Position numbers and translations under genes: made by a program
In this document: positions 4,700 to 6,280 of the stretch, piece after piece
How the letters are laid out: every line of letters begins with the position of its first letter
Position numbering within the stretch: position 1 is the stretch's first letter
The notes under the pieces: generated by a model
Told to the model about the DNA's origin: nothing
Databases searched by the model: none
Seen by the model: only the letters and a program-made list of their open reading frames with translations
NCBI GenBank assembly: GCA_030539985.1
Contig: JAUNXD010000009.1
Coordinates: 11,620 to 17,899, forward strand
DNA from: Methanobrevibacter sp.
GTDB lineage: Archaea > Methanobacteriota > Methanobacteria > Methanobacteriales > Methanobacteriaceae
Direction of reading: 5' to 3'
Length of the DNA: 6,280 nt

Positions 4700-5479
4700 T
4701 TATTCTTCAAAGCAGGACTTTTCAATCACGTTGAAGGCAATATCATGATTGCCGCAGTACTCCTCAACATGATTTGAAATCTCTTCGATATCATCTTTTG
4801 AGTATTCATTTTTAAAGTAATAGACAATCGGTTCCGCATTGGTATACACTCCAATTGTCAAAAACTCATTATTGAAAACACGTATGATTACAGTGTTGTA
4901 AATCTGAATATCTTTTATGATATCGTTTTTAACTCTTCCAATCGGGATTTCATTTCCTATTACCTTGATTTCAGAATCCTTATAGACACGCTTTAACTGT
5001 ATGATTTTATCTTCATCAGTCAAAACGTCGTTTTCAGGTTCGATTTCGCTTAATTTTTCTTTGAAAAGTTTGGCATTGTGCAATTTTTCCTGAATTTCAG
5101 CCAGTTCATTTTCAAGTTCCTTTTCCTCTTCGATAAGGGAATTGATGAATGCCTCTGATCCGTTGTTGAAGTTTTCATACATTTCAAGCACCTCTCTTGG
5201 TGATAGAATTGAGTGGTTTTTGAAAAAGTCCTTTGTGTGCGGTTTTACGCGGATGCTCAACGGTTTGAGATTTTCCTTTCTTGATTTTGAATCAAAGAAT
5301 TCCTCTGCAAAATCGCTTCCTTTTCTGTGCAATGCACTCATTCTTTGAGTAAACATTTTTTCAAAGTCTTCGCGAGTCATGTCTTCGGGGAAATTGAATT
5401 CGAATTCCCCGGGAGAATATGATCCTCCGAATCTTTCATTTCCGAATACAAATTTTTTGGTTCTTTTTTGGTTTGACAT
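4700..5479 (-). CDS. Uncharacterised protein, possible ribbon-helix-helix regulator with coiled coil
   Basis: A 259-residue soluble protein that I do not recognise. Residues 1-72 are charged and rich in Phe, Gly and Lys (FVFGNERFGGSYSPGEFEF), probably flexible. Residues 73-105 begin with a strand-like LSIRVKP and continue with two possible helices (HTKDFFKNH and SPREVLEMYENF); this strand-helix-helix order resembles a ribbon-helix-helix DNA-binding unit. Residues 111-147 are a strong coiled coil (IEEEKELENELAEIQEKL) suited to dimerisation. The C-terminal part (about 190-255) has three beta strands and a helix (VIIRVFNNEFLTIGVY, IVYYF, DIEEISNHVEEYC), which could be a sensing or oligomerisation domain. 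The start has a GTGAT site (5483-5487) and an ideal TATA box upstream. Four palindromes of one motif in its own promoter suggest self-regulation. DNA binding is inference; a structural or phage-defence role cannot be excluded. Confidence 0.8.
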   Translation of the reverse strand: MSNQKRTKKFVFGNERFGGSYSPGEFEFNFPEDMTREDFEKMFTQRMSALHRKGSDFAEEFFDSKSRKENLKPLSIRVKPHTKDFFKNHSILSPREVLEMYENFNNGSEAFINSLIEEEKELENELAEIQEKLHNAKLFKEKLSEIEPENDVLTDEDKIIQLKRVYKDSEIKVIGNEIPIGRVKNDIIKDIQIYNTVIIRVFNNEFLTIGVYTNAEPIVYYFKNEYSKDDIEEISNHVEEYCGNHDIAFNVIEKSCFEE

Positions 5480-5494
5480 TTTATCACTTCATTT

Positions 5495-5581
5495 TTTGTA
5501 TTACAAATTTTATTTTTGTATACAATTAAATATTGTGCAGAAGTAGTATATAAATGTATTCATTTTTAAAAAATGTATACA
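5495..5581. promoter_or_regulatory. Array of four TGTATACA-type palindromes (operator cluster)
   Basis: Four related palindromes lie in the control region of the gene at 4700-5479: TTTGTATTACAAA (5495-5507), TTGTATACAA (5516-5525), TGTATTCA inside AAATGTATTCATTT (5552-5565), and TGTATACA (5574-5581). Their centres, about 5501, 5520.5, 5558.5 and 5577.5, fall on a 19-bp grid with one middle position (about 5539.5) lacking a clear copy. Nineteen bp is close to two helical turns, so bound dimers would sit on one face of the DNA. One site covers the predicted transcription start and another abuts the TATA box, which suits a repressor. Confidence 0.6.
5547..5554 (-). promoter_or_regulatory. TATA box of the gene at 4700-5479
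   Basis: The minus strand reads TTTATATA, the archaeal consensus. It predicts transcription from about 5524, giving a leader of about 45 nt. The palindrome at 5555-5562 occupies the position of the TFB recognition element and that at 5516-5525 the start site. Confidence 0.65.
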
Positions 5582-5592
5582 CTGAAAAATTT

Positions 5593-5601
5593 AAAAAAAA
5601 A
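5593..5601 (-). terminator. Oligo-T terminator after the Isf-like gene
   Basis: Nine T on the minus strand follow directly after the TAA stop of the flavoprotein gene, followed by further T-rich sequence (AAATTTTT). Bare T tracts of this kind end transcription in archaea, separating this gene from the one downstream. Confidence 0.65.
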
Positions 5602-6207
5602 TTAACTGCTCAAGTCAGCTACGATTTCAAAGATTCTCTTTAAATCCTGAGATAATTGTTCCTGCTTTGATTTCAATTCCTCTTTTGATGATGTGGTTTG
5701 CATATTCTTTGAAATATTGGAGAAAGTCTCAATGACAACTTTTCCATTAAACATCATAAGCAGGTCTTCGGATTGCTTGAGATGAGGCCTGACGGATTTT
5801 TCAAAATAATCCATTGGATAATTTATGGTATAAAACAGTCCGACATTGACCTTGCCCCGGAATTTGTTTCCAGTACTGTAGGAAACCATGCAGTAGATTA
5901 ACCGTTCAAGCAAAGCCATATAATGGCTAGTCGGCTGTGAGAAAAATATTGGAGCGGCAATCAAAAGACAATCGGCATCAAAAATCTTTTTGATTACATC
6001 TGAAAGCTCATCTCTCCAGTAGCATCTGCAGACATCATCATCGTTTTTGCAGATAAGGCAAACCCGACAGCCTGAAACATTTAACTTATATAAGTCAATG
6101 TATTCAACTTCACTTCCAACCGATTCTGCACCCTCAGCTGCGGATTTTATAAGCTGTGCATTGACATCCCTTCTTTTAGGACCAGCATTGATTGCAATGG
6201 TTTTCAT
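5602..6207 (-). CDS. Iron-sulfur flavoprotein-like NADPH-dependent FMN reductase
   Basis: A 201-residue protein with a flavodoxin-like fold. The first strand and phosphate loop for FMN are IAINAGPKRRDVNAQLI (4-20), and APIFFSQPTSHYMALLERL (85-103) corresponds to the PIYxxxxTxxxKxFLDR region that packs on the flavin. Residues 47-62 hold a compact cysteine cluster (C47, C50, C53, C60, with C62 extra), which fits the CX2CX2CX4-7C motif that binds a [4Fe-4S] cluster in the iron-sulfur flavoproteins (Isf) of methanogens. Isf proteins pass electrons and can reduce O2 or H2O2, so a detoxifying role is plausible. Length matches the family. The ATG overlaps the upstream stop by four bases (ATGA) and the nearest purine-rich site is distant, so translation is probably coupled. 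A plain NADPH-dependent FMN reductase with structural cysteines is the alternative. Confidence 0.83.
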   Translation of the reverse strand: MKTIAINAGPKRRDVNAQLIKSAAEGAESVGSEVEYIDLYKLNVSGCRVCLICKNDDDVCRCYWRDELSDVIKKIFDADCLLIAAPIFFSQPTSHYMALLERLIYCMVSYSTGNKFRGKVNVGLFYTINYPMDYFEKSVRPHLKQSEDLLMMFNGKVVIETFSNISKNMQTTSSKEELKSKQEQLSQDLKRIFEIVADLSS

Positions 6208-6280
6208 TTTGAAAGTTCCGCTCCAATTTCAAATGCCTTTTCCAAATCATTCGGAAACTGCAAAATCCACTGCTTTTCCT
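6204..6280 (-). CDS. C-terminal end of an upstream operon gene, possibly flavodoxin-like
   Basis: Only the last 24 residues are visible, ending in FPNDLEKAFEIGAELSK and a TGA that overlaps the next ATG by four bases. The ending DLEKAFEIGxxL resembles the last helix of flavodoxin-family reductases (DLEKAYELGKKL type), which would pair well with the following flavoprotein. The fragment is too short for a firm family call. The overlap shows that it is in the same operon as the Isf-like gene. Confidence 0.55.
   Translation of the reverse strand, partial: EKQWILQFPNDLEKAFEIGAELSK

Noticed and set aside
4565..4777. Plus-strand 70-codon frame across the structured gap into the gene at 4700-5479
   Set aside because: It begins inside the hairpin arm at 4563-4571, has no Shine-Dalgarno site or domain pattern, and overlaps the real minus-strand gene.
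5511..5581. Direct repeat or short CRISPR-like array formed by the TGTATAC copies
   Set aside because: The copies are short palindromes with AT-rich spacers of no fixed content; an operator array fits better.

Overview
The window looks like a stretch of chromosome from a low-GC methanogenic archaeon of the Methanobacteriales, most like Methanobrevibacter. The reasons are AT-rich archaeal TATA boxes (TTTATATA type) about 25 bp upstream of starts, apparently leaderless genes beside genes with strong GGAGGTGA-type Shine-Dalgarno sites, bare oligo-T terminators, and the family content (six-helix DUF308 protein, MalY/PatB enzyme, small nitroreductase, Isf-like flavoprotein). The taxonomic call is inference; no rRNA gene is present.

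Layout, left to right. (1) 1-494, minus: 5' part of a gene for a zinc-peptidase/deacylase-like protein (HxxE...H), cut by the window edge. (2) 533-1033, minus: a ferritin with a complete ferroxidase centre, ending in a hairpin plus T7 tract. (3) 1034-1428, no intact gene: a relic that looks like the right end/omegaRNA of an IS200/IS605-type TnpB element lies 12 bp upstream of the ferritin start, followed by a start-less open stretch. (4) 1429-2223, plus: NudC-type NADH pyrophosphatase, overlapping tail-to-tail by 4 bp with (5) 2220-3404, minus: MalY/PatB-type C-S lyase/aminotransferase, which forms an overlapping two-gene operon with (6) 3391-3906, minus: nitroreductase. (7) 3907-3964: compact divergent promoter. 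(8) 3965-4450, plus: six-helix DUF308 membrane protein. (9) 4451-4699, no protein gene: three inverted repeats, a TATA box and a T7 tract that together suggest an unannotated minus-strand structured RNA. (10) 4700-5479, minus: uncharacterised 259-residue protein with a possible ribbon-helix-helix segment, a coiled coil and a C-terminal alpha/beta domain. (11) 5480-5601: its control region, with four TGTATACA-type palindromes on a 19-bp grid. (12) 5602-6207, minus: iron-sulfur flavoprotein-like reductase, overlapping by 4 bp (13) the C-terminal end of a possible flavodoxin-type gene running off the right edge.

Functionally, several genes fit redox and oxygen-stress housekeeping in an anaerobe (ferritin iron storage, NADH hydrolysis, FMN nitroreductase, iron-sulfur flavoprotein), but they do not form one operon. 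The least explained parts are the 4451-4699 structured region and the 4700-5601 protein-plus-operator unit, which looks like a self-regulated DNA-binding protein. The promoter region of the ferritin gene seems to have been rebuilt by a mobile element.
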